DNA from: an uncultured Spartobacteria bacterium
GTDB lineage: Bacteria; Verrucomicrobiota; Verrucomicrobiia; Chthoniobacterales; UBA6821
Assembly: GCA_903868795.1 (NCBI GenBank)
Contig: CAIPWR010000138.1
Span: forward strand, 1 to 35,593
DNA: 35,593 nucleotides
Direction of reading: 5' to 3'
Each line of letters begins with the position of its first letter. Within the stretch, counting starts at the first letter, position 1. This document shows, piece by piece, positions 14,550 to 21,826 of the stretch. The notes under the pieces are model-generated. The model did no database searches. It was given only the letters and a program-made list of their open reading frames with translations, and was not told the DNA's origin. The position numbers and the translations under genes were made by a program.

Positions 14550-16052
14550 ATGATCTCTGCGTTCGCCAATATCTTCAAGATTCCCGAGTTGAGGCAGCGT
14601 GTCCTCTTCACACTTGGCATGATTGTTATCATGCGCATTGGTGCAGCAATCACAACTCCCGGTGTCAATGCTCAGGTGTTGCGTGAGTGGTTTCAAAACG
14701 TAGCTGATCACAGTGCAGGAGGCGGTGCAGCCGCACTCTTCAATCTCTTCTCCGGTGGAGCTCTTGGGAATTGTGCTATCTTCTCGCTTGGTATCATGCC
14801 CTACATCAGTGCATCGATCATGCTCCAACTTCTTGGGGCTGTGATTCCTAAGCTGGGGCGTCTTGCCCGTGAGGATGGTGGGCGTCAGAAAATCGCCCAG
14901 TACACTCGGTACACGACCATCGCGCTTTGCGTGTTCCAGGGCTATCTCCTAGCACTCTCTTTCGAGAGCCCTCAGTCGAACCCTTTCCTTCCCGGCATCT
15001 CCGACACGATTGCACGCCTCGGCATCCCATTGGTTTCCGATCCCGGTATTGCTTTCCGACTCCTGACGGTGTTGATCATGACAGCTGGAACTTTGTTCTT
15101 GATGTGGATCGGCGATCAGATTACCGAGCGTGGTATCGGTAACGGTATTTCCGTAATCATCACCATTGGCATCTTAGCCCAGCTCCCTGCCGGTCTGGTG
15201 CAGGCTTGGAGGACTTTTGTTCCTAGTGGTGGTGAGGCGACCCAAGTAAGTCCCGTTGTCCTTGTCATCCTCTGTGCATTCCTTTTCCTAGTGATCGCGT
15301 CTGTTATTGCGATCACTCAGGCGACGCGTCGCATCAGTGTTCAGTATGCCAAGCGCGTTGTGGGCAGAAAGGTCTATGGCGGTCAGACACAATACATGCC
15401 ACTGAAGGTTAACTATGCCGGCGTGATGCCAATCATCTTTGCCCAAGCAATCCTGATGTTCCCATCGACCATCATGAATATGGCCTTTGGAAACAGGCCT
15501 TGGGCCGTTGAGATTGCAAATCTTCTCACGAATGGATGGCTCCACTACGTTCTCTATGCCGTCCTGATCTTCAGCTTTAGTTATTTCTGGGTCGCGACCC
15601 AGTTCCAGCCAGCACAGATCGCTGATGATTTGAAAAAGTATGGTGGCTTCATTCCAGGAGTCCGTCCCGGAAAGCCTACTGCTGACTTCCTCGATTACAC
15701 CATGGGTCGCCTAACCTTCGCAGGTGCTCTCTTTCTCGTGGTGATAGCCATTCTCCCTCAACTCCTGAGCCGCGCCCTCAATGTCCCTTACATGGCCGCC
15801 CAGTTCTTCGGAGGTACCGGACTGCTCATTATTGTCGGAGTCACTCTTGATACGATGCGTCAGGTTGAGACATTCCTACTACAGCGTCATTATGACGGAT
15901 TCCTTCGCAAGGGTAAAATCCGCGGCCGCAGCGCTCCTCGTCCCTCGGTAGGTGGATCAACTGTCAGCGACTCCACCGTTGTTAAGATCGTTGCCGGAAT
16001 CGGATTGTTCGTGATTGCCGGTTTGGCTGCCTACCTCAGCACGCACCGCTGA
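14550..16052 (+). CDS. secY: SecY preprotein translocase channel subunit
   Basis: SecY forms the membrane channel through which signal-peptide proteins are exported and membrane proteins inserted. The 500-residue sequence has the family's ten hydrophobic segments, with ISASIMLQLLGAVIPKLGRL after the plug region, GIGNGISVII, the cytoplasmic loop RRISVQYAKRVVGRK and the C-terminal QRHYDGFLRKGKIRGR. After that ending an additional 40 residues include another hydrophobic stretch, KIVAGIGLFVIAGLAAYL, which may be an extra membrane segment. It lies in the usual place after rplO, with adk ten bases downstream. Confidence 0.97.
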   Translation: MISAFANIFKIPELRQRVLFTLGMIVIMRIGAAITTPGVNAQVLREWFQNVADHSAGGGAAALFNLFSGGALGNCAIFSLGIMPYISASIMLQLLGAVIPKLGRLAREDGGRQKIAQYTRYTTIALCVFQGYLLALSFESPQSNPFLPGISDTIARLGIPLVSDPGIAFRLLTVLIMTAGTLFLMWIGDQITERGIGNGISVIITIGILAQLPAGLVQAWRTFVPSGGEATQVSPVVLVILCAFLFLVIASVIAITQATRRISVQYAKRVVGRKVYGGQTQYMPLKVNYAGVMPIIFAQAILMFPSTIMNMAFGNRPWAVEIANLLTNGWLHYVLYAVLIFSFSYFWVATQFQPAQIADDLKKYGGFIPGVRPGKPTADFLDYTMGRLTFAGALFLVVIAILPQLLSRALNVPYMAAQFFGGTGLLIIVGVTLDTMRQVETFLLQRHYDGFLRKGKIRGRSAPRPSVGGSTVSDSTVVKIVAGIGLFVIAGLAAYLSTHR

Positions 16053-16061
16053 CCCATTTCG

Positions 16062-16727
16062 GTGAATCCGGTGAACCAGCGGATCGTTCTTCTCGGTCCG
16101 CCGGCATCAGGGAAGGGAACCCAGGCCGATAGGCTCTCGGACACATTTGGTATTCCCCATGTTTCTACGGGTGCCCTACTCCGTTCAGAATGTGCGCGTG
16201 GAACGGTGTTGGGTCGTGAAGCCGATGCTGCCACAAGCAAGGGGTTGCTGGTATCTGATGAACTCGCAGTGCGCATTGTCGCCAATTGGATGCAGGAGCA
16301 TGGCCCACGATTTCTTTTCGACGGATTTCCCAGGACAGTGGGGCAGGCAGCGCATCTGGATGCAGCTCTAACTTCTCTCAAGGCTCCGTTGGATCTGGTG
16401 ATCCTGCTCGAACTTTCCGACGAAGCCATCCGTCAACGTATTCTCGAACGGATCTCGTGCCTGAAATGCGGAGCCACCTATAGCACTTCCCTTCATACGC
16501 ATGCCGAAGGTGATGCGTGTCCTCGTTGCGGTGCGACCTTGGTCCGTCGCAATGATGATACCGCTGAGGCGCTGGAGCAGCGCTTGAAGGTCTATCGCGA
16601 ACTCACCATGCCTGTGGTCGGCTACTATGAGGAAACTGCGCCCAGAATCTTGCAGCGCATTGACGCGGGAAAGGGGAGCGATGATATTTTTGCGAAGTTG
16701 TCATCCTTGGTTGTAGGAGAAAATTAA
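16062..16727 (+). CDS. adk: Adenylate kinase, zinc-type LID
   Basis: Adenylate kinase converts ATP and AMP to two ADP. The start is a GTG at 16062, nine bases after the secY stop, with a second GTG at 16071 as an alternative. The 221-residue protein has the P-loop GPPASGKGT (12-20), the AMP-binding DGFPR (87-91), and a long LID carrying four cysteines (133, 136, 153, 156) in two CxxC pairs, which usually bind zinc as in Gram-positive enzymes. Arg162/163 and Asp165/166 complete the LID. The secY-adk-map order is the classical one. Confidence 0.97.
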   Translation: MNPVNQRIVLLGPPASGKGTQADRLSDTFGIPHVSTGALLRSECARGTVLGREADAATSKGLLVSDELAVRIVANWMQEHGPRFLFDGFPRTVGQAAHLDAALTSLKAPLDLVILLELSDEAIRQRILERISCLKCGATYSTSLHTHAEGDACPRCGATLVRRNDDTAEALEQRLKVYRELTMPVVGYYEETAPRILQRIDAGKGSDDIFAKLSSLVVGEN

Positions 16728-16848
16728 GAGTTTTGAATATGAGGTATGAGAAAGGATCCTATTTGCAAAACGGATTGATGCTTCTTCAGTCAGTGTCGTT
16801 TGATGCGACTTTCATCATTCACCATTCATAATTCTGCCTTTCCCTGTT
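16728..16848. other. Intergenic region before map with 7-base repeats
   Basis: The 121-base gap between adk and map is the widest within the cluster. It contains imperfect 7-base units CATTCAC (16816-16822), CATTCAT (16823-16829) and AATTCTG (16830-16836), close to the map ATG. No convincing promoter or terminator was identified. Confidence 0.5.
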
Positions 16849-17610
16849 ATGTCCATTCCAATAAAAACAACTGCTGAGATTGAGAAGATGCGCGCCGCCG
16901 GTCGCGCTGCCGCTACTGTGCTTGATCGCTTGGCAAAACTCGTTGTGCCTGGTGTGACTACCGGAGAGATTGACCGAAAGGCGGGTGAATTCATGGCGGA
17001 ACTTGGATGCAAAAGCGCTTTCTTGGGATACCGCGGCTTTCCGGCCCAAACCTGCATCTCAATCAACGAGGAGGTCGTACATGGCATCGGAGGAGAGCGC
17101 CGTCTCGTCTACGGTGACATCGTGAAAATCGATACCGGAGTTGTCCTGGATGGCTGGATCGGAGACACGGCGACTACGGTTCCATGCGGCGCAATCGACC
17201 CGGAAACCGAGAGGCTGATCACTTCTACCAAGCGCATTCTCGAGGGGGCGATTCCATATGCCGTAGCCGGACGCCGCTTGGGAGATCTTTCGAACTACAT
17301 CGAGACGGAAGCCCTCAAACAGGGGTTTGGCGTTGTGCGGGAGTTTGTCGGACACGGCGTCGGCCGTAAGCTGCATGAGGAGCCGCAGATCCCCAACTAC
17401 GGCAGGAAAGGCACTGGTCCGAAACTCAAGGCGGGCATGACTCTTGCGATCGAACCCATGATCAATCTCGGGGTTGAGGGAGTACGGATTCTGGATGACG
17501 GGTGGACGGTGGTGACGTCGGATGGCAAGCCCTCTTCTCATTTTGAGCACACGATTTTAGTGACAGAAAATGAACCAGAAGTGTTGACATGCCTACCTCT
17601 GATAGCTTAA
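16849..17610 (+). CDS. map: Type I methionine aminopeptidase
   Basis: MetAP removes the initiator methionine from nascent proteins with small second residues. All metal and substrate ligands of the family are visible in the 253 residues: His78 (VVHGIGG), Asp95 (KIDTG), Asp106 (GDTATT), His169 (GHGVG), Glu202 (IEPM) and Glu233 (FEHT), with His176 nearby. The start MSIPIKTTAEIEKMRAAG is typical for type I enzymes without an N-terminal zinc finger. infA begins inside its last 22 bases, in another frame, which suggests translational coupling. Confidence 0.97.
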   Translation: MSIPIKTTAEIEKMRAAGRAAATVLDRLAKLVVPGVTTGEIDRKAGEFMAELGCKSAFLGYRGFPAQTCISINEEVVHGIGGERRLVYGDIVKIDTGVVLDGWIGDTATTVPCGAIDPETERLITSTKRILEGAIPYAVAGRRLGDLSNYIETEALKQGFGVVREFVGHGVGRKLHEEPQIPNYGRKGTGPKLKAGMTLAIEPMINLGVEGVRILDDGWTVVTSDGKPSSHFEHTILVTENEPEVLTCLPLIA

Positions 17611-17831
17611 AACACCAGGCCCTAGTCGTAGAAAGACTGTCCATGGCCCGCTTCCGAGTGGAGTTGGCCGGAGGCAGGAGAATGTTGGCTACGGTATCCG
17701 GTCGGTTGCGTCTGAAGTTCACGCGCATCGCTCCTGGGCACCATGTAGTGATCAGCGTTTCGCCCTACGATCTCAACCAGGGAACAATCATCCAGCGACT
17801 CCCGCAGTCATCACCCAGCCCTAGCCAATAA
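17589..17831 (+). CDS. infA: Translation initiation factor IF-1
   Basis: IF-1 occupies the A site during initiation. The 80-residue product is one OB fold with the family order FRVEL (residues 22-26), SGRLRLKFTRIAPG in place of the usual SGKMRKNYIRILPGD, and VSPYDLNQGTIIQR matching the ELTPYDLSKGRIVFR end. It overlaps the map stop codon by 22 bases. It is a diverged IF-1 but recognisable across the whole length. A short Pro/Ser tail follows. It precedes rpmJ as usual. Confidence 0.9.
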   Translation: MPTSDSLKHQALVVERLSMARFRVELAGGRRMLATVSGRLRLKFTRIAPGHHVVISVSPYDLNQGTIIQRLPQSSPSPSQ

Positions 17832-17873
17832 CCCGACACAATCGACGCCACCCGCGCCGCTGTTTTTCCACGC

Positions 17874-17987
17874 ATGAAAGTCCGAGCTTCTGTCAAACGT
17901 CTTTGCGAAACCTGCAAGATCGTCCGCCGCAATAACGTGGTCCGCGTTGTCTGCAAGAACCCCCGTCACAAGCAGCGCCAGGGCTGA
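17874..17987 (+). CDS. rpmJ: 50S ribosomal protein L36 (zinc-ribbon type)
   Basis: This 37-codon gene encodes [20 protein letters not shown] and a further 17 residues ending KQRQG. Cys11, Cys14, Cys27 and His32 form the zinc-binding set of L36 of the Cys-type. The position between infA and rpsM is canonical. It starts 42 bases after infA and ends 54 bases before rpsM. There is no Shine-Dalgarno motif. Confidence 0.96.
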   Translation: MKVRASVKRLCETCKIVRRNNVVRVVCKNPRHKQRQG

Positions 17988-18041
17988 TACTAGACGTCAC
18001 TCATCAAACACTCCCTGCACCCACCTCAATAGACCAACACC

Positions 18042-18419
18042 ATGCCACGACTACTCGGCGTAGAAATCCCCGGCGACAAGCGCATCGAAGCCTCGCTCGT
18101 TTACATTTACGGTATCGGCCCGAAGACCTCCAAGCGCGTTCTCGAGCAGGCCAACATCAACCCCGATACCCGCGCCAAGGAGCTCTCTCCCGAGCAGATC
18201 GGTTCGATCATTTCCGCAATTTCAGCCCAGAAAGTCGTCATCGAGGGTGATCTTCGTCGTGAACTTCAGGGAAACCTCAAGCGCCTCCAGGCAATCAATT
18301 GCTACCGTGGCCTTCGCCACCGTCGTGGACTTCCCGTACGTGGCCAGCGCACCCAGACCAATGCACGCACCCGCAAGGGTCCCCGCAAGACCGTCGGCGT
18401 CGTCCGCGCGAAGGATTAA
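18042..18419 (+). CDS. rpsM: 30S ribosomal protein S13
   Basis: S13 is in the 30S head and contacts P-site tRNA. The 125-residue protein has the expected [26 protein letters not shown] start, [16 protein letters not shown], and the basic tail [27 protein letters not shown]. Length is typical. It opens the alpha-operon segment, 54 bases after rpmJ and 41 before rpsK. Confidence 0.98.
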   Translation: MPRLLGVEIPGDKRIEASLVYIYGIGPKTSKRVLEQANINPDTRAKELSPEQIGSIISAISAQKVVIEGDLRRELQGNLKRLQAINCYRGLRHRRGLPVRGQRTQTNARTRKGPRKTVGVVRAKD

Positions 18420-18460
18420 TCCGACTCAGCTCCTAGCAACGAATAGCACGTACCAAGTTC

Positions 18461-19045
18461 ATGTCCGAAGAAACGCCCGTAACACCTGAAATCCCGGCAG
18501 CTGCCGAGGTTCCTGCAGAAGTTCCCGCCACTCCAGTAGCCTCCACGGAGGCTGCCGCTCCAGCCAAAGCTGAGAAGCCCAAGGCCAAGAAGAGCAAGGA
18601 GAAGAAAGTTGAGGAGGCCGCACCCGCCGCTCCGATCAGCTTCAATCTCGACGACCCGATCGAGCCACCCAAGATCGTCAAGGCCAAGGGTAGCAAAAAC
18701 ATCACCCACGGGATTGCCCACGTTCAGGCTACCTTCAACAACACGATCGTGAGTGTCACCGACATGCGTGGTGCCGTTCTTGGCTGGTCCAGCGCCGGTA
18801 AGATGGGTTTCAAGGGATCCCGTAAGAGCACTGCCTATGCAGCTCAGATGGTGGCCCAAGATGCCTGCCGTCAGGCCATGGGTCATGGACTCAAGGAGGT
18901 CGAGGTTCGCGTGAAGGGTCCTGGATCAGGTCGTGAATCCGCAGTCCGTGCCATGCAGGCCATTGGCCTCGAGATTTCCATCATCCAAGATGTTACCCCC
19001 GTTCCGCATAACGGATGCCGCCCTCCAAAACAGCGTCGCGTCTGA
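18461..19045 (+). CDS. rpsK: 30S ribosomal protein S11 with a long N-terminal extension
   Basis: S11 forms part of the 30S platform near the mRNA exit. The core, from about residue 76 to 194, has [42 protein letters not shown] and the C-terminal [12 protein letters not shown]. In front of it is an unusual 70-residue extension rich in Ala, Pro, Glu and Lys, giving 194 residues against about 129 in E. coli. The extension is in frame with no internal ATG before the core and no alternative plausible start. It lies 41 bases after rpsM. Confidence 0.95.
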   Translation: MSEETPVTPEIPAAAEVPAEVPATPVASTEAAAPAKAEKPKAKKSKEKKVEEAAPAAPISFNLDDPIEPPKIVKAKGSKNITHGIAHVQATFNNTIVSVTDMRGAVLGWSSAGKMGFKGSRKSTAYAAQMVAQDACRQAMGHGLKEVEVRVKGPGSGRESAVRAMQAIGLEISIIQDVTPVPHNGCRPPKQRRV

Positions 19046-19083
19046 TCCGGAACTTCAACTCTCCACTTTAACTTTTTCATATC

Positions 19084-19695
19084 ATGGCCCGTTACACAGG
19101 ACCCAAAACAAAAGTCAGTCGCCGTTATGGCGTTCTTCTCGCAGGATCAGCACGTGCTTTCGAGCATAAGCCTTATCCTCCCGGCATGCACGGTCCGAAG
19201 GGCTCGCGACGCAAGGTTTCCGAGTATGGCACCGCGCTTGCTGAGAAGCAGAAGCTTCGTTTCCAGTATGGTGTTCTTGAGCGCCAGTTCCGCCGCTACT
19301 TCGAGACAGCTCTGAAGACCCGTGGAGTCACCGGACTCATCCTTCTTCAGCTTCTTGAGAGGCGCCTTGACAACGTCGTTTACCGCATGGGCTTTGCTAA
19401 GACCCGTTCGGCTGCCCGTCAGATGGTTTCCCACGGCCACGTTGCTGTGAACGGCCGCAAGTGCGATGTCTCCTCCGCGACACTCAAGGTTGGTGATGTT
19501 GTTGCTGTCCGCGAAAAGGATGGCTCCAAGCGCCTCGCCCAGCGTGGTCTGGATCAGACTCAGATCGTTGATGCTCCGGATTGGCTTCTTGTCGATAAGG
19601 AGGCTCTTAGTGGCAAGGTTGTGCGCATTCCTACCCGTGAGGAAATTAACCCTGTGGTGAACGAGCAGCTCGTTGTTGAGCTCTACTCGCGCTAA
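19084..19695 (+). CDS. rpsD: 30S ribosomal protein S4
   Basis: S4 nucleates 30S assembly and in E. coli regulates the alpha operon. The 203-residue product is of the zinc-free type: it has no CxxC set near the N-terminus. It contains YPPGMHGPKGSRRKVSEYG, KQKLRFQYGVLERQFRRYF and the S4 RNA-binding domain with LERRLDNVVYRMGFAKTRSAARQMVSHGHVAVNG. The leader has a pyrimidine- and A-rich stretch, ACTTTAACTTTTTC, just before the ATG. rpoA and rplQ, which often follow, are not in the window. A terminator begins 23 bases after the stop. Confidence 0.98.
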   Translation: MARYTGPKTKVSRRYGVLLAGSARAFEHKPYPPGMHGPKGSRRKVSEYGTALAEKQKLRFQYGVLERQFRRYFETALKTRGVTGLILLQLLERRLDNVVYRMGFAKTRSAARQMVSHGHVAVNGRKCDVSSATLKVGDVVAVREKDGSKRLAQRGLDQTQIVDAPDWLLVDKEALSGKVVRIPTREEINPVVNEQLVVELYSR

Positions 19696-19717
19696 GCAGA
19701 ACATTAGTAATTTCAAG

Positions 19718-19754
19718 AAAAGCCGCCCGGAGCGATCCGCGGCGGCTTTTTTAT
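19718..19754 (+). terminator. Strong intrinsic terminator of the ribosomal cluster
   Basis: AAAAGCCGCC (19718-19727) and GGCGGCTTTT (19741-19750) form the outer stem, and CGGA/TCCG an inner extension around the GNRA tetraloop GCGA, with one bulged C. It is followed by more T residues. Stem, loop and T tract make a textbook rho-independent terminator, placed just after rpsD. Confidence 0.93.
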
Positions 19755-19835
19755 TGTTGTATTCACGCAACTGTAAGGGTGAGAGAGGGACGGGGTAACT
19801 TGCCCACTTCCCACAGCAAGGATATCTTCAAGCGT

Positions 19836-20417
19836 ATGATGCAGATGAAGCGAGTGGTTGACTGGGTGAGACTGATCGGAGCGTTCCTTCTGATGCTGAA
19901 TGTCTCCAAGCTTGTCGCGCAGGATCCAAGCAATGTCCAAAGCAAGGAGCAGAGCATGCTCGACCGCATCATGCATCCCGACCGAAGTAGGCAGAGTGCC
20001 TATCAGGGAAAGGAGTTCAACTCCAAGGGAAGCCCCTACGACAAGGCCTTCTCAATCAAGGAATACGCCGGTGCCCGTGAGTATGGTTCCCACTCTTATG
20101 AGACCAAGGGCTTTGCCTCCGGGGTGAAAGGGTGGCTTGGCGATCACTTCTTTCCCAAGAAGAAGCTCTCCGGAAACCTGGAGAAAGCGAATCGCGATGC
20201 CGAAAAGAAATTCGACGCCAAGGATTTCAAAACCAAAAACTTTACGGACCTTGATAAAACAAGCCCCTACTCCTCCAAGGGGGACTTTCCGACGAAAAGC
20301 ATCTCTCTCAAGGGAAAGACGCAGGGGGCCATCGATAACAATCCCCAGCTCGAGGATGCCATCCGTAAGGGCCTCTCCATCGATGATGTCAGGAAACTGC
20401 TCAACAAGGGGCCGTGA
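19836..20417 (+). CDS. Secreted protein with repeated Lys/aromatic motifs, function unknown
   Basis: I do not recognise a named family with certainty. The ATG at 19836 gives 193 residues (19845 is an alternative). Residues 1-28 look like a signal peptide with VRLIGAFLLMLNVSKLVAQ. The mature part has recurrent [Y/F]-x-x-K-x-[F/Y] units, such as YQGKEF, YETKGF, FDAKDF and FKTKNF, and ends in QLEDAIRKGLSIDDVRKLLN. I recall similar Lys-aromatic-repeat exported proteins from Verrucomicrobia, but cannot verify this. It follows the ribosomal-cluster terminator and precedes tyrS by 27 bases. An AAGGA at 19818 lies 13 bases before the ATG, wider than usual. Confidence 0.7.
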   Translation: MMQMKRVVDWVRLIGAFLLMLNVSKLVAQDPSNVQSKEQSMLDRIMHPDRSRQSAYQGKEFNSKGSPYDKAFSIKEYAGAREYGSHSYETKGFASGVKGWLGDHFFPKKKLSGNLEKANRDAEKKFDAKDFKTKNFTDLDKTSPYSSKGDFPTKSISLKGKTQGAIDNNPQLEDAIRKGLSIDDVRKLLNKGP

Positions 20418-20444
20418 TTCTGTTTTGCTGTTTACCTTTATTCC

Positions 20445-21644
20445 ATGAGCAGTACCAGCAGCCCCAATAGCATCTTCTCCGATCAACTCCCGGCCCTCAT
20501 AGCCGGCTGTGCCCAGGTCCTCAGTGAGAAGGAACTGACCACCAAGCTCGGACTGGGACGACCTCTGAAGGTGAAGCTCGGTGTCGACCCTACTTCACCC
20601 GACATCCATCTCGGGCATACGGTCGGTCTCTCCAAGCTTCGCCAGTTCCAGGAGCTCGGACATGAGGCGATCCTGATTATCGGAGACTTCACCGCCATGA
20701 TCGGTGACCCGAGCGGTCGCTCGGCAACCCGTCCCCATCTCTCGCATGATCAGGTGATGGAGCATGCCAAGACCTATCAGGATCAGGCCTTCAAGATTCT
20801 GGATCCCGAGAAAACCTCGGTCCGGTTCAATGGTGAATGGTTTGGCAATATGACCTTCCAAGATGTCATGAGGCTGAACAGCCGAGTCACCCTGCAGCAG
20901 ATGCTTCAGCGCGAGGATTTCCGAGAGCGAATCGACAAGGGGCTCCCCGTCCGTGCCCATGAGATCCAGTACCCGATCATGCAGGGATGGGATTCCGTCG
21001 TAATTCAAGCCGATGTGGAACTCGGAGGCACCGATCAACTCTTCAATATCCTTGTCGGCCGTGATCTCCAGCATGAGGAGGGACAGCACCAACAGGTCGC
21101 CATGATGCTCCCCATCCTGACTGGCCTCGACGGCATTCAGAAGATGAGCAAGAGCTTGGGGAATGCCGTAGGCGTCACCGAGGTGCCAGGGGAAATGTTT
21201 GGCAAGCTGATGAGTATCTCCGACGAACAGATGGGGGAATACTACCGTCTCCTGCTCCACGAGGAGCTTTCTGCCGAAACTCATCCCATGGAGGCCAAGA
21301 AGTCTCTGGCCGAGCGCCTCACGTCCCGCTTCCATTCCGCGGCCGAAGCCAAGCATGCACGCGACGAGTTCGAACTTCGTTTCTCGAAGAAGGATCTGGA
21401 GGCCGCTGATCTGCCTTCCTATGCGCCAGCAGCCGATCTACCCCTCGATATCATCTCGATCGGTGTGGATGCCTTTGATCGGGTTTTTGCCATCAAGAAA
21501 TCCCGCGGTGACGTCCGGCGTCTTGTCGAGGGAGGAAGTGTCTCGTGGAAGGGGGAGAAAGTCACCGATCCCAAAGCGATTCTCACACTTGATGGACCGG
21601 GTGTCCTGAAGCTGGATCGCAAGAGTGCCGTCAGGGTTGAGTAG
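20445..21644 (+). CDS. tyrS: Tyrosyl-tRNA synthetase
   Basis: This class I synthetase attaches tyrosine to tRNA-Tyr. The 399 residues have the HIGH-type motif HLGH (55-58), the KMSKS motif (233-237) and a C-terminal S4-like RNA-binding domain containing KKSRGDVRRLVEGGSVSWKGEKV. The sequence IGDFTAMIGDPSGR (residues about 79-92) is typical of the TyrS class. The leader is T-rich without a Shine-Dalgarno site. It starts 27 bases after the secreted-protein gene and may be co-transcribed with it. Confidence 0.97.
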   Translation: MSSTSSPNSIFSDQLPALIAGCAQVLSEKELTTKLGLGRPLKVKLGVDPTSPDIHLGHTVGLSKLRQFQELGHEAILIIGDFTAMIGDPSGRSATRPHLSHDQVMEHAKTYQDQAFKILDPEKTSVRFNGEWFGNMTFQDVMRLNSRVTLQQMLQREDFRERIDKGLPVRAHEIQYPIMQGWDSVVIQADVELGGTDQLFNILVGRDLQHEEGQHQQVAMMLPILTGLDGIQKMSKSLGNAVGVTEVPGEMFGKLMSISDEQMGEYYRLLLHEELSAETHPMEAKKSLAERLTSRFHSAAEAKHARDEFELRFSKKDLEAADLPSYAPAADLPLDIISIGVDAFDRVFAIKKSRGDVRRLVEGGSVSWKGEKVTDPKAILTLDGPGVLKLDRKSAVRVE

Positions 21645-21826
21645 GTGTAGGAAACTAGGAATCGGGGCTGGGTAATAGGTAATAGGTTATCGGGATTTGG
21701 TGCCCTCCTTCTGATTTCCGAGAACCGATACACCTGATTCAATCATTCCTTCTGTGACAATTTCTTCATCTAAGGAGATGAAGCTTGCCGGTGTATAGTG
21801 CCGGGTGACAAAGATGTCGGCTTGCC
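21645..21826. other. Intergenic region between tyrS and mgtA with short tandem repeats
   Basis: The 182-base gap contains 8-base units TAGGAAAC and TAGGAATC (21648-21663), then two exact 7-base units GTAATAG (21672-21685) with a third imperfect unit GTTATCG, a perfect hairpin (listed separately) and a TATAGT that could be a -10 element (21794-21799). No gene is visible. Confidence 0.6.
21764..21783 (+). promoter_or_regulatory. Perfect 8-bp palindrome upstream of mgtA
   Basis: CTTCATCT (21764-21771) and AGATGAAG (21776-21783) are perfect inverted repeats around AAGG. A TATAGT -10-like hexamer starts ten bases after it. The arrangement is that of an operator overlapping the -35 region of an mgtA promoter, or of an mRNA hairpin if transcription begins upstream. 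Confidence 0.4.
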
